Assembly: GCF_028993635.1 (NCBI RefSeq)
Contig: NZ_CP118631.1
Location: 1,054,001-1,118,000, forward strand
Origin: Mucilaginibacter sp. SJ
GTDB taxonomy: Bacteria; Bacteroidota; Bacteroidia; Sphingobacteriales; Sphingobacteriaceae
Direction of reading: 5' to 3'
Length of the DNA: 64,000 nucleotides
Shown one piece after another: positions 8,532 to 17,121 of the stretch (positions within the stretch are counted from its first letter, which is position 1; each line of letters begins with the position of its first letter). A program made the translations under genes and the position numbers. The notes beneath the pieces are model-generated. The model did not search any database. It saw only the letters and a program-made list of their open reading frames with translations, and had not been told where the DNA came from.

Positions 8532-10286
8532 TTAATGGTTAACACCCTGTTCGTAATTGCTGGTGCTTTGCTGTGAATTAAAGATCTGTACATAATCCGG
8601 ACTCGTTTTCATCAGCTCATCATGTACCCCACTGGCCACTATTTCGCCTTGCATCAATAATATGATTTGGTCATAGTGTTCAACAGATGCAATTTTCTGG
8701 GTTACGGATATCAGCGTTAAGCCAGGATAATTTTTTTGGATGTTAGCCAGGATCTTCCTTTCTGTGTTGTTATCAATCCTGGCAGTAAAATCATCAAGCA
8801 GCAAAACCTTTGGATTAACTGCAAGTGCCCTGGCCAGCATAATGCGTTGCTTTTGTCCGCCCGAAAGGCTTGAACCCCGTTCAGAAACAATGGTGCTCAA
8901 TTTGTCGGGCAGGTTATCGATAAACGTACTTAACTCGGCCGTTTCAATAGCTTTTTGAAGCGATTCATCAGTTACGGTATCACTGAAAGCGATATTTTCA
9001 CGGATGCTCATATTAAAGATGATACTGTCCTGAAAAACAAAGCCAACCTGCCGGTGAAAGGTTTCGCTGTCATATTCGGCAAGGGCTTTACCGTCAAACA
9101 GCACTTCGCCTGCCGTAGTATTGATCAAACCTGTAAGCAGGTACAACAATTGTGTTTTACCGGCAGATGTAGGCCCGATGATTGCGATCTTTGATCCCGC
9201 CTTTACTTTAAATGAGATGTTTTTCAGCGCCGATTTCTGGCCGTAGGTTATGGTAACATTCCTGAGTTCAACATCACCGCGCAGGGTATCTTTCAACGGA
9301 CCGCCATCGGTGACATCCGGTGCATTCAAAACCAGGCTGATCCGGGTAAATGAGGCAGTGGCCTGAGCTATCAGGTTGCTCATAAAACCCAAAATAAATA
9401 TCGGGAATATCAATAACGACAGGTAGCTGTTGAAAGCCGCGAAACTACCCAGGGTCATGCTGCCGCTGATTACGAAACGCCCGCCCATTACCAAAATAGT
9501 AAATGCTGCCATGTTAGCGGTAAACGTTACAATGGGAATGAGGCCGGCAAAAAAACCAAGGATCTTTAAGCCGTAATCCTTTGCTTCGGTATTGGCAGCA
9601 AGGAATTTATTGTATTCCAACTGCTGCGAGTTGATCACCCTGATGAGTGCTGCGCCAAGTATGCTCTCGTTAATTACCTTATTAAGCTGATCGATAACAC
9701 CGCGGCTTTTCATAAACAGAGCACGTACGTTTTTCAAAACGTAAAAAAAAGTACCGCCTATAATAGGAATAATAGTGATCACAACCAACGCAAGTTTCCA
9801 GTTAATGGTAAGCAGCATCACACTGCAGCCAATAATGATAAACAGCGATGATACTATGGAAACCAAAGCCTGCGATACGAATAGTTTGATCGAATCGATA
9901 TCCGAAGTAAGGTTGGTTAACAGTTTTGATGGATTTGCCTGTTCGATAAAAACATGGGTTTGGCGGGATATTTTATCAGCCAGTTGCTGCCTGAGATCAC
10001 GTGCCACTTTTTCAGATGCATATATTTGAACAATTGCCTGTAAGCCTGCAAACAAAAACACCACAATAGTTGCCGTCAGGAATTTGGCCATAACCTCATT
10101 TATCACAAAATGATGATTGGAGTAGGCATCAATACCGTTAGCTATAATTTTAGGCAGCCAAAGGTTCATGGCGTTGCCCAGTAATGCAAATAATAATAGT
10201 AACGCCACAAGCCCTTTATATGGTTTTAGCAAACTAAATACACCGGGAGGTTTACTGTTTGTTTTTTTTGTAGGATCAGGTTGCAT
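8532..10286 (-). CDS. ABC exporter half-transporter (degenerate catalytic residues, consensus signature)
   Basis: This 584-residue half-transporter has six membrane helices (about 25-310) and a C-terminal ATPase domain. Walker A is GPTSAGKT (371-378) and the signature is canonical LSGGQ (about 474-478). The catalytic glutamate is replaced by Asp (LLLDD, D499) and the switch histidine by Gln (SVTQK, Q530). These are the usual changes on the degenerate side of heterodimeric exporters such as LmrC of LmrCD or TM287. Start: a TTG frame extends to 10325, but the ATG at 10286 fits better with the conserved start of the first helix. It lies 35 bases ahead of the partner gene and 248 bases from a divergent MarR gene, the likely regulator. 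Confidence 0.9.
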   Translation of the reverse strand: MQPDPTKKTNSKPPGVFSLLKPYKGLVALLLLFALLGNAMNLWLPKIIANGIDAYSNHHFVINEVMAKFLTATIVVFLFAGLQAIVQIYASEKVARDLRQQLADKISRQTHVFIEQANPSKLLTNLTSDIDSIKLFVSQALVSIVSSLFIIIGCSVMLLTINWKLALVVITIIPIIGGTFFYVLKNVRALFMKSRGVIDQLNKVINESILGAALIRVINSQQLEYNKFLAANTEAKDYGLKILGFFAGLIPIVTFTANMAAFTILVMGGRFVISGSMTLGSFAAFNSYLSLLIFPIFILGFMSNLIAQATASFTRISLVLNAPDVTDGGPLKDTLRGDVELRNVTITYGQKSALKNISFKVKAGSKIAIIGPTSAGKTQLLYLLTGLINTTAGEVLFDGKALAEYDSETFHRQVGFVFQDSIIFNMSIRENIAFSDTVTDESLQKAIETAELSTFIDNLPDKLSTIVSERGSSLSGGQKQRIMLARALAVNPKVLLLDDFTARIDNNTERKILANIQKNYPGLTLISVTQKIASVEHYDQIILLMQGEIVASGVHDELMKTSPDYVQIFNSQQSTSNYEQGVNH

Positions 10287-10368
10287 AATGATCTTTGATT
10301 TATAATTCTCTTTTGCGGATCTCAAATCGCGTCTTTATTATGGTTGACGACTGAGCTTGCAAAACATT

Positions 10369-10398
10369 TTTATTTCAATCTAAAATTATTGAAATAAA
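10369..10398. promoter_or_regulatory. Candidate MarR operator (perfect inverted repeat)
   Basis: TTTATTTCAAT at 10369-10379 and its exact reverse complement at 10388-10398 are separated by 8 bases. The site sits between the divergent ABC exporter and MarR genes, on the exporter side. An 11-base perfect palindrome in this position is typical of a MarR operator, but assignment rests on position and symmetry only. Confidence 0.45.
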
Positions 10399-10431
10399 TC
10401 AGAACGGAACGGTAAGCCATTCTCATTTTCC

Positions 10432-10475
10432 ATATATTTCTATTTTGACATAATTTGACAAATATATTTCTATTT
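10432..10475. promoter_or_regulatory. Direct repeats upstream of the MarR gene
   Basis: ATATATTTCTATTT occurs exactly at 10432-10445 and again at 10462-10475, 30 bases apart, close to three helical turns. A related sequence in the opposite orientation (TAGAAATAAAT) lies at about 10495-10505. TTGACA is also duplicated between the copies. These may be regulator sites on the MarR side of the divergent promoter region. Confidence 0.4.
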
Positions 10476-10534
10476 GGGAATAATTAAAACATTTTAGAAA
10501 TAAATTTATAATTTTACACCTAAACCGGAATAAA

Positions 10535-11167
10535 ATGAAACCAATAGTGCAATTAGTTGACGAATGGACTGCTTTTGAAGAAGTAAGCGAACAACCTACT
10601 GTAGAAGCATTTTGCAGATATTACCTGCAAAAGCAACGCCCAAAGCCTAAACAAGCCGGCAAAAAAGGTGAGCGCATCATGAACGGCGCATACCTGCTTA
10701 AAACCCTTGGCCGTATCTTAAGCGCTTATTCCCTTTATTTCCGGTCGGCAGTTAACCACATCGGCATCCCTCCTGCCGAAAGTTTCTATTACCTGAACGG
10801 CTTGCTTCACCTTGGTGAAGTAAGAAAAAGCGACCTCATCAATTATATGTTTGCCGAAACAACCACCGGTATGGAGGTCATTAACCGGCTCATCCGGGAA
10901 GAGAAAATAGATGAACGTACCTCACCTGATGATAAACGGGCTAAGCTTATCAAAATAAACCAGAAAGGCCTTGCCGCACTCGATGAATACTATAAAATTT
11001 CGGGCAAAGTGGTTGAGATGACGTTTAAAGGGGTTGATGATGATATTTTAACCGATTGCTATGAAATGCTCAAATATTGTGAGCAGCGGAACTCCACTGT
11101 TGCTATCGAACTAAAAAATAAACCTTTTGACCAAATGTATGAGCTTGCAATAGCCAATAAAGCTTAA
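10535..11167 (+). CDS. MarR family transcriptional regulator
   Basis: The protein has 210 residues. The central and C-terminal part (about 60-195) is a MarR winged helix: a helix-rich dimer segment, a recognition region around RKSDLINYMFAETTTGMEVINRLIREEKI, and the wing SPDDKRAKLIKINQKGL. An N-terminal extension of about 50 residues, with a basic KQRPKPKQAGKKGER stretch, precedes it; this is longer than in typical 140-150-residue members. It is divergent from the two-gene ABC exporter, and the gap holds an 11-base palindrome and a pair of 14-base direct repeats. Control of the exporter, and of itself, by ligand-released repression is the likely role. The ligand is unknown. Confidence 0.85.
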   Translation: MKPIVQLVDEWTAFEEVSEQPTVEAFCRYYLQKQRPKPKQAGKKGERIMNGAYLLKTLGRILSAYSLYFRSAVNHIGIPPAESFYYLNGLLHLGEVRKSDLINYMFAETTTGMEVINRLIREEKIDERTSPDDKRAKLIKINQKGLAALDEYYKISGKVVEMTFKGVDDDILTDCYEMLKYCEQRNSTVAIELKNKPFDQMYELAIANKA

Positions 11168-11194
11168 CTTCAGTACCAGTAATAACAACTAACG

Positions 11195-11794
11195 ATGAGC
11201 ACTGCATTCCACCCCGAAGCAACCTATGTTTTAGAAGACGACAGGGTACTATTACGCCCCTTACAGGAAACTGACCTTAACTACCTGCTGTCTTTTGCCA
11301 TCAACGAACCCGATACCTGGAATTATTCGCTCACAAGTGCCGCTGGCGAGGTCGGCATGCGGGCTTATATTAAAGCAGCTGCTAATGGCCGCGCTACAGG
11401 TAAGGAATATCCTTTTATAATTTTTGATAAAGCAAGCGGTGAATGTGCAGGCAGTACCCGCTTTTATGATATTCAGCCAGCTCATCAAACGCTCCAATTA
11501 GGATATACCTGGTATGGCGAAAAATTTAGGGGTAGCGGCCTTAACAAACATTGTAAATTTTTGCTGCTTCAATTTGCCTTTGATATACTTGCGATGGAAC
11601 GCGTGGAATTCAGGGCAGATGCCCGCAATCAGCGAAGCATAGCTGCCATGAAAAGCATTGGCTGTACAGTTGAAGGCGTTTTGCGAAATCATACGCCTCT
11701 TGCCGATGGCAGCCGCCGTGACTCGATAGTACTGAGTATTTTAAAAGAAGAGTGGGAAAACAAGATACGACACGATTTGAAAAGCCGCCTTTAA
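11195..11794 (+). CDS. GNAT family N-acetyltransferase (RimJ/RimL type)
   Basis: This 199-residue protein is a single GNAT domain of the RimJ/RimL branch. The sequence shows the N-terminal LRPLQETDLNYLLSF segment, the central LGYTWYGEKFRGSGLNK region corresponding to the acetyl-CoA loop, and the typical late motif RVEFRADARNQRSIAAMKSIGCTVEG. Such enzymes transfer an acetyl group to an amine, often a protein N-terminus, amino acid or antibiotic; the substrate cannot be deduced. The gene begins 27 bases after the MarR gene on the same strand, so it may be read through from that promoter. A strong intrinsic terminator follows, separating it from the next operon. Confidence 0.85.
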   Translation: MSTAFHPEATYVLEDDRVLLRPLQETDLNYLLSFAINEPDTWNYSLTSAAGEVGMRAYIKAAANGRATGKEYPFIIFDKASGECAGSTRFYDIQPAHQTLQLGYTWYGEKFRGSGLNKHCKFLLLQFAFDILAMERVEFRADARNQRSIAAMKSIGCTVEGVLRNHTPLADGSRRDSIVLSILKEEWENKIRHDLKSRL

Positions 11795-11844
11795 ACTCAA
11801 TGTCAGTTAAAAGTAAAGATGGCATAATACTTGGGCATTCAACG

Positions 11845-11874
11845 GCCGGGCTTGGTAACAACCCCGGCTTTTTT
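11845..11874 (+). terminator. Intrinsic terminator
   Basis: GCCGGG (11845-11850) pairs with CCCGGC (11863-11868). The stem continues through one C/C mismatch to TTG/CAA around a GTAA loop, and six T follow (11869-11874). It ends transcription of the acetyltransferase gene. It lies inside a TTG-started extension of the next gene, which argues against that extension. Confidence 0.8.
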
Positions 11875-11899
11875 GTATCTATACCATAAAAAAACATCT

Positions 11900-12589
11900 G
11901 TGGACAATATCCTCAATATCTCTGATTTAAGTAAAACATACCAAAGTGCCGGTCGTACGCTCGCCGTGCTCGATCAAATAAATTTTTCGGTGGCGGCAGG
12001 TTCAACCAATGCTATAGTTGGGCCATCAGGCAGCGGGAAAACTACTTTGCTCGGGCTTTGCGCCGGGCTCGACCGCTCAACTTCGGGTACTGTTGAACTC
12101 AACGGCATTACCCTCAATAAACTTACCGAAGATCAGCGTGCACAGGTACGCAACCAACACGTGGGATTTATATTTCAAAATTTTCAGTTATTGCCAACAC
12201 TTACCGCGCTCGAAAATGTGATGGTGCCACTTGAGCTCAGGGGCGAAAAAAACATCCGGGCAAGGGCTTTAGATCTTTTGGATAAGGTGGGGTTGTCAGA
12301 ACGTGGCCATCATTATCCGCTTCAGCTTTCGGGTGGTGAACAGCAACGTGTATCATTGGCTCGTGCTTTTTCAAATGCCCCCCGGATCCTCTTTGCCGAC
12401 GAGCCTACGGGAAACCTCGATGCAGAAACCAGTGACAAGGTGATCAAACTCATTTTCGATCTGAATAAGGAAGCCGGCACTACCCTCGTGGTGGTAACAC
12501 ACGACCTTGAGCTGGCAGCCAAAACCCAGCGCATTATCAGAATTAAGGGCGGCAAACTTATTGCTGACGAAAAAACCATTAACGGATAA
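11900..12589 (+). CDS. ABC transporter ATP-binding protein (LolD/YbbA type)
   Basis: This 229-residue ATPase belongs to the MacB/LolD/FtsE group. It has Walker A GPSGSGKTT, Q-loop QNFQLLP, signature LSGGEQQR, Walker B ILFADEPTGNLD and the switch region VVTHD. GTG at 11900 is the chosen start because it gives the usual length and leaves the terminator at 11845-11874 outside the gene; a longer frame begins with TTG at 11831. The gene lies 4 bases before a large FtsX-type permease and in one operon with a TesA-like lipase. The same trio (ybbA, ybbP, tesA) is neighbouring in Escherichia coli. It probably powers its permease partner in envelope lipid or lipoprotein handling, although the true function of YbbAP systems is unsettled. 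Confidence 0.88.
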   Translation: MDNILNISDLSKTYQSAGRTLAVLDQINFSVAAGSTNAIVGPSGSGKTTLLGLCAGLDRSTSGTVELNGITLNKLTEDQRAQVRNQHVGFIFQNFQLLPTLTALENVMVPLELRGEKNIRARALDLLDKVGLSERGHHYPLQLSGGEQQRVSLARAFSNAPRILFADEPTGNLDAETSDKVIKLIFDLNKEAGTTLVVVTHDLELAAKTQRIIRIKGGKLIADEKTING

Positions 12590-12593
12590 GCTA

Positions 12594-15152
12594 ATGGATA
12601 ATACCGCTGTTGATTTCAAAAGAAAAATAAATATCCCCTGGCTGTTTCGGATGGCCTGGCGCGATAGCAGGCGCAACCGTTCAAGACTGTTCCTTTTTAT
12701 ATCGGCCATTGTATTTGGCATAGCGGCACTGGTGGCTATTTATTCGTTCAAATACAATGTGCAAAATGATGTGAACGATCAGGCAGCAACCCTGATCGGA
12801 GCCGACCTGGCTGTATCAGGTAACAAACCGGTTGACGATAAATTGAAGCACCTGCTCGATTCATTGGGTGATGAACGCTCGCAGGAACGGAGCTTTGCGT
12901 CCATGCTTTATTTTCCGCGTACTAAAGGCACCCGACTGGTACAGATCAGGGCATTACAGGGAGGTTTTCCCTATTATGGTACTTTGGAAACCACACCCGA
13001 AGCTGCCGGGGTCGATTTTAAACAGGGTAAAATGGCCCTGGTTGATAAAACCCTGATGCTGCAATTCGATGCCAAAGTAGGCGATTCGGTAAAAGTGGGT
13101 AATCTCAATTTTCAGATAGCCGGCATCCTGAATAAAGCACCCGGCCAAAGCGGCGTAATGGCGGGCATTGCCCCGGTTGTTTATATCCCCATGCAGTACC
13201 TGGAGCAAACGGGGCTTGTAAAAATTGGCAGCCGGGTTAATTATAGTTTTTATTATAAGTTTAATTCGTCGGTTAATGTAGATAAGATCGGGAAAAAGAT
13301 CGATCCTATGCTTGACAAGGCAGGGATGCGCTTTGAAACCATCGAAACAAAAAAAGACAATACGGGGCGAGCCTTCGGCGACTTAAGCCGCTTTTTATCC
13401 TTAGTTGGTTTTGTTGCCCTATTATTAGGTTGCGTTGGTGTAGCCAGTGCAATCCATATTTATGTAAAAGAAAAAATCGCGTCAATAGCTATCATGCGCT
13501 GTTTGGGCGTTAAATCATCCGAAGCATTTTTGATTTACCTGATACAAATCGTTGGGATTGGCATTATCGGTTCTGTTACCGGGGCAATATTGGGGACCGC
13601 TGTTCAGCACTTATTACCCCTTGTATTCAAAGACTTTTTACCGTTTACCATTTCCGTACAAATTTCGTGGATGGCAATTGGGCAGGGTATTTTACTGGGA
13701 GTCATTATCTCTATACTATTTGCGTTGCTGCCTTTAATCTCTGTTCGCAATATTTCGCCGCTCAATACGCTTCGCATCTCGTTTGATGAAAGTGGTAACA
13801 GACGCGATCCTTTGCGCTGGCTGGTTTATTTGCTGATACTGATTTTTGTAATAGCTTTTACTTATTTGCAATTGGATAGCGTGGCAGGAAGCATCCTGTT
13901 TACGATGGGAATTCTGATTGCCTTTATGATCCTTACGGCAACGGCCTGGCTATTAATGCGCATCACTAAAGCAATAGTAAAAGGTTCATGGAGTTACCTG
14001 TGGCGACAAGGCTTTGCTAACTTATCTCGACCCAATAATCAAACCATTATTCTTATCGTATCCATTGGTTTAAGTACCATGTTTATTTGCACGCTTTATT
14101 TCGTGCAAACATTATTGGTACAGCAGGTTAATCTTTCAACCAGCGGCAATCAATCAAACATGATCCTGTTTGATATTCAGAGCAGCCAGGAAAAGGGAGT
14201 TGTTCAGTTAACAAAGCAACAGGGGCTACCTGTGCTGCAGCAAGTGCCTATTGTTACTATGCGTATTGAACAAATTAATGGTAAAACGGCCGCCGACCTT
14301 ACAAAAGATACTACTATAAAAATACAGCATGGGGTATTTGCCTGGGAGTACCGTGTAACGTTCAGAGATTCGTTAACATCATCAGAGAAATTGCTGGATG
14401 GCAAATGGATTGGCAAAGCCGATCCCGCAAAAGAAATCCCGGTATCTGTTGAAGAAAACCTCTCCAAACGGGGCAACCTTAAAATTGGCGACAAAATAGA
14501 ATTTAATGTACAGGGCGTACAAATGCCGGCGTATGTTGCCAGTATCCGCAAGGTTAACTGGGGTAAGGTGCAAACCAATTTCCAGGTGGTTTTTCCAAAA
14601 GGAATACTTGAGGATGCCCCACAATTTCATGTGTTGATGACACATGTATCATCAAACAAAGTATCGGCAGCTTTTCAGCAGATTGTAGTAAGGGCTTATC
14701 CTAACGTTTCGATAATAGATCTGGGGTTAATTTTAAGCGTTGTTGATGAATTGTTGAGCAAAATCAGCTACGTTATACGTTTCATGAGCGTGTTCAGCAT
14801 TATAACAGGTATTGTGGTACTGATAGCATCTGTCCGGATCAGCAAATACCAGCGCATCCAGGAAAGTGTTTTATTGCGTACGCTTGGTGCAAGTCGTAAA
14901 CAAATATTCACTATAACAGCGTTGGAGTATTGGTTTCTGGGTAGTTTGTCGGCCTTAACCGGGATTCTGATAGCATTTGCAGGCACTTATTTCCTGGCAA
15001 AATATAGTTTCGAGATACCATACAGTGTGAACATATTACCGGCACTTATACTATTTTTAACAGTAAGTTTGTTGACTGTTGTTATTGGCTTACTGAACAG
15101 CCGTGGAGTGTTAAACAAGCCGCCGCTTGAAATTTTAAGAACAAACGCCTGA
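12594..15152 (+). CDS. FtsX-like ABC permease (YbbP type)
   Basis: This 852-residue membrane protein has two FtsX-type permease halves. After a cytoplasmic MAWRDSRRNRSRLFLF start and a first helix, a periplasmic domain of about 200 residues follows. A cluster of helices (about 260-400) comes next, then more helices at about 410-480, a second periplasmic domain (about 520-690), and a final helix cluster ending in NKPPLEILRTNA. The motif before the last helix, with KPPLEILR, is typical of this superfamily. The ATG at 12594 is preferred; a longer frame would overlap the ATPase gene. Only 4 bases separate it from that gene, and the TesA-like lipoprotein gene follows by 20 bases. The three products probably act together at the inner membrane and periplasm. 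Confidence 0.88.
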   Translation: MDNTAVDFKRKINIPWLFRMAWRDSRRNRSRLFLFISAIVFGIAALVAIYSFKYNVQNDVNDQAATLIGADLAVSGNKPVDDKLKHLLDSLGDERSQERSFASMLYFPRTKGTRLVQIRALQGGFPYYGTLETTPEAAGVDFKQGKMALVDKTLMLQFDAKVGDSVKVGNLNFQIAGILNKAPGQSGVMAGIAPVVYIPMQYLEQTGLVKIGSRVNYSFYYKFNSSVNVDKIGKKIDPMLDKAGMRFETIETKKDNTGRAFGDLSRFLSLVGFVALLLGCVGVASAIHIYVKEKIASIAIMRCLGVKSSEAFLIYLIQIVGIGIIGSVTGAILGTAVQHLLPLVFKDFLPFTISVQISWMAIGQGILLGVIISILFALLPLISVRNISPLNTLRISFDESGNRRDPLRWLVYLLILIFVIAFTYLQLDSVAGSILFTMGILIAFMILTATAWLLMRITKAIVKGSWSYLWRQGFANLSRPNNQTIILIVSIGLSTMFICTLYFVQTLLVQQVNLSTSGNQSNMILFDIQSSQEKGVVQLTKQQGLPVLQQVPIVTMRIEQINGKTAADLTKDTTIKIQHGVFAWEYRVTFRDSLTSSEKLLDGKWIGKADPAKEIPVSVEENLSKRGNLKIGDKIEFNVQGVQMPAYVASIRKVNWGKVQTNFQVVFPKGILEDAPQFHVLMTHVSSNKVSAAFQQIVVRAYPNVSIIDLGLILSVVDELLSKISYVIRFMSVFSIITGIVVLIASVRISKYQRIQESVLLRTLGASRKQIFTITALEYWFLGSLSALTGILIAFAGTYFLAKYSFEIPYSVNILPALILFLTVSLLTVVIGLLNSRGVLNKPPLEILRTNA

Positions 15153-15172
15153 GCGCATTGTATTTATTTTAT

Positions 15173-15859
15173 ATGAACAAAGTTACATTAAGCGGTATCT
15201 TGCTTGCAGCCCTCACAATGGCAGGATGCGGCGACGGTGCTAAATCATCAAACAATGATCAGACGCAAGCTGCCACAGAAACTGCTAAAACTGATTCGGC
15301 TTCAAAAAAAATAGTTTTATTTTTTGGCGATAGCCTCACTGCCGGTTATGGTCTCGATGACCCTGCCGATGCATTTCCGGGTGTGATCAGTCGCCGGGTT
15401 GATTCGTTAAAATTACCGTATAAAGTAATAAATGCCGGGTTAAGCGGCGAAACTACCGCAGGCGGCAATGGCCGGATAGACTGGCTGTTAAAGCAAAAAG
15501 TAGACGTTTTTGTATTGGAGCTTGGGGCTAACGACGGCCTTCGCGGGATCCCGGTAAACGAAACCGCCAAAAATCTTCAGTCCATAATAAATAAGGTAAA
15601 AACCAAATATCCCGACGCTAAACTTGTTTTGCTGGGCATGCAGGTACCGCCGAACATGGGCGCCGATTATACCGGTAAGTTCAAAAACATTTTCCCCGAT
15701 CTGGCTAAAAAAAATAATATGGCCCTTGTACCTTTTTTATTGCAAGGCGTTGGCGGAGTACCATCACTTAACCAGGGCGATGGCATCCACCCTACCGCTC
15801 AGGGTGCGAAGATTGTAGCCAACAACGTATGGGCAGTTTTGCAGGATGAATTGAAATGA
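15173..15859 (+). CDS. tesA: GDSL/SGNH hydrolase lipoprotein (TesA-like arylesterase)
   Basis: The protein has 228 residues. A lipoprotein signal peptide ends in the lipobox MAGC near residue 18, and a Thr/Ala/Ser-rich linker follows. The SGNH hydrolase domain shows all four blocks: FFGDSLTAGYG with the nucleophile Ser, NAGLSGETT, LELGANDGLRG, and DGIHPTAQG with the catalytic Asp-His pair. The family hydrolyses acyl esters and thioesters; TesA of E. coli is a periplasmic lysophospholipase/arylesterase. The ATG at 15173 is chosen over a TTG five codons upstream because the signal peptide begins there. It closes the ybbA-ybbP-tesA-like operon. Here the protein is lipid-anchored, unlike the soluble E. 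coli enzyme. The gene symbol rests on family and gene order. Confidence 0.88.
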   Translation: MNKVTLSGILLAALTMAGCGDGAKSSNNDQTQAATETAKTDSASKKIVLFFGDSLTAGYGLDDPADAFPGVISRRVDSLKLPYKVINAGLSGETTAGGNGRIDWLLKQKVDVFVLELGANDGLRGIPVNETAKNLQSIINKVKTKYPDAKLVLLGMQVPPNMGADYTGKFKNIFPDLAKKNNMALVPFLLQGVGGVPSLNQGDGIHPTAQGAKIVANNVWAVLQDELK

Positions 15860-15916
15860 TCAATCGTTCAGGACCTGGTATACCATCGCCCTGAATTCAT
15901 CCTGCAAAACAGTTCA

Positions 15917-16930
15917 TTAGTTTGATGAATCCCTGATAATTAGTTCGGTTGCTAATGTTATATGTTGATTTTTCTCCTCTGGAGTTGTGGCGTTAAGCCT
16001 TTCCATCAGCAGCTTGATCACATTATCGGCTATTTCATCAATGGGCTGGGCAATAGCGGTAACAGCCGGGGTATACAATTCAAAAAGTTCGTAATCGTCA
16101 AACGCGATCAAAGCAATATCATCCGGTATATTTTTACCTGCTTTCCGGATGGCCTTCAAGCCGCATTTGCCTAAATGATTATTGGCGAACAGGATGGCAT
16201 CGACATCTTTATTTTTTTCCAGGAAGTTTGTCATTAACTTAAGCATCTCCTGAACAGTAGTGTGAAAATCAACCTCGGTGATATTGGGCTTTAATTTGCT
16301 TTGGTGCATGGCTTTTTCATAACCTTCAAGCCTCTCTATCATTTGAGTTTGGATAGAACTATAAGTTATAAAAGCGATATTTTTATGTCCTTTATCAATA
16401 AGGTACTGTGTGGCGTTAAAAGTGCTGAACAGGTTATCAACCACTACATAATCGGTAGCTACTTTAGGCAGGTAGCGGTCAAACAGCACCACCGGGAAAC
16501 CGTCTTTGATCAAATCGCTGATATCATCTTCAATATTATCGGGCGGGGTAATAATGTAGCCATCAACATGCCTGTCGCGAAACATAGCTATCAGTTCGCG
16601 GGTTTTTTGAGTATCGTTATCTGTACTGCTGTAAATGATCTTATAACCGTTTTGGTAAGCAAGATCCTCTATGCGGCGGGCTATTGTGGCAAAAAAATGA
16701 TTGGAAATATCCTGTACCAGCAAGCCAATAATATTTGATTTGCCGGTGCGTAAACTTTTGGCTAACGAATTTGGTTTGTACCCTACCTCTTTTACATATT
16801 GTAATACGCGTTTTACCAGTTCATCACTGATACGTTTTTCCTGAGCGCGACCGTTAAGGATAAAAGATACCGTAGTTTTAGATATATTAAGGCTATTGGC
16901 AATGTCAACTATAGATAATTTCTTCTTCAA
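15917..16930 (-). CDS. LacI family transcriptional regulator
   Basis: The 337-residue protein begins with a LacI helix-turn-helix (SIVDIANSLNISKTTVSFIL, residues 6-25) and hinge (GYKPNSLAKSLRTGKSNIIG). A periplasmic-binding-protein-like sensor domain of about 270 residues follows, with typical DRHVDGYIITPP and LLFAxNH-like segments and a C-terminal PxxTAIAQPIDEI motif. The start codon is TTG: an in-frame stop lies just upstream and no ATG is available. The ligand is probably a sugar. An imperfect operator-like palindrome lies 45 bases upstream (16975-16988), suggesting self-regulation. A perfect LacI-type palindrome at 28459-28470 before the GH35 beta-galactosidase is another possible target. 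No sugar genes adjoin it directly. Confidence 0.9.
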   Translation of the reverse strand: MKKKLSIVDIANSLNISKTTVSFILNGRAQEKRISDELVKRVLQYVKEVGYKPNSLAKSLRTGKSNIIGLLVQDISNHFFATIARRIEDLAYQNGYKIIYSSTDNDTQKTRELIAMFRDRHVDGYIITPPDNIEDDISDLIKDGFPVVLFDRYLPKVATDYVVVDNLFSTFNATQYLIDKGHKNIAFITYSSIQTQMIERLEGYEKAMHQSKLKPNITEVDFHTTVQEMLKLMTNFLEKNKDVDAILFANNHLGKCGLKAIRKAGKNIPDDIALIAFDDYELFELYTPAVTAIAQPIDEIADNVIKLLMERLNATTPEEKNQHITLATELIIRDSSN

Positions 16931-16974
16931 GGATTTAGTATTTTAAAACCAAATATATAATATAAATGGTAATG

Positions 16975-16988
16975 CTAAACAGGTTTAG
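16975..16988. promoter_or_regulatory. Candidate autoregulatory operator of the LacI gene
   Basis: CTAAAC and GTTTAG form a perfect 6-base inverted repeat around an AG spacer, 45 bases upstream of the TTG start of the LacI-type gene. The half-site resembles those of LacI proteins, but the spacing differs from the central-CG form seen elsewhere in this window. Assigned by position only. Confidence 0.3.
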
Positions 16989-17061
16989 TAGATAATAAAT
17001 GGTTTATATTGCCTATTAATTAATGAATGCCGGATAACTTAAAAACGGACAACTATATTTA

Positions 17062-17093
17062 AAACAAAAAAGATCGCCCATAACAGGCGACCT
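17062..17093 (-). terminator. Intrinsic terminator of the low-complexity secreted protein gene
   Basis: On the minus strand AGGTCGCC (17093-17086) pairs with GGCGATCT (17078-17071), with one G-U pair and a 7-base loop. It is followed by a T-rich run (17070-17062). It lies about 30 bases after the stop at 17122. Confidence 0.75.
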
Positions 17094-17121
17094 TTCAGTT
17101 AATATATAGGGAGTTAGAATA

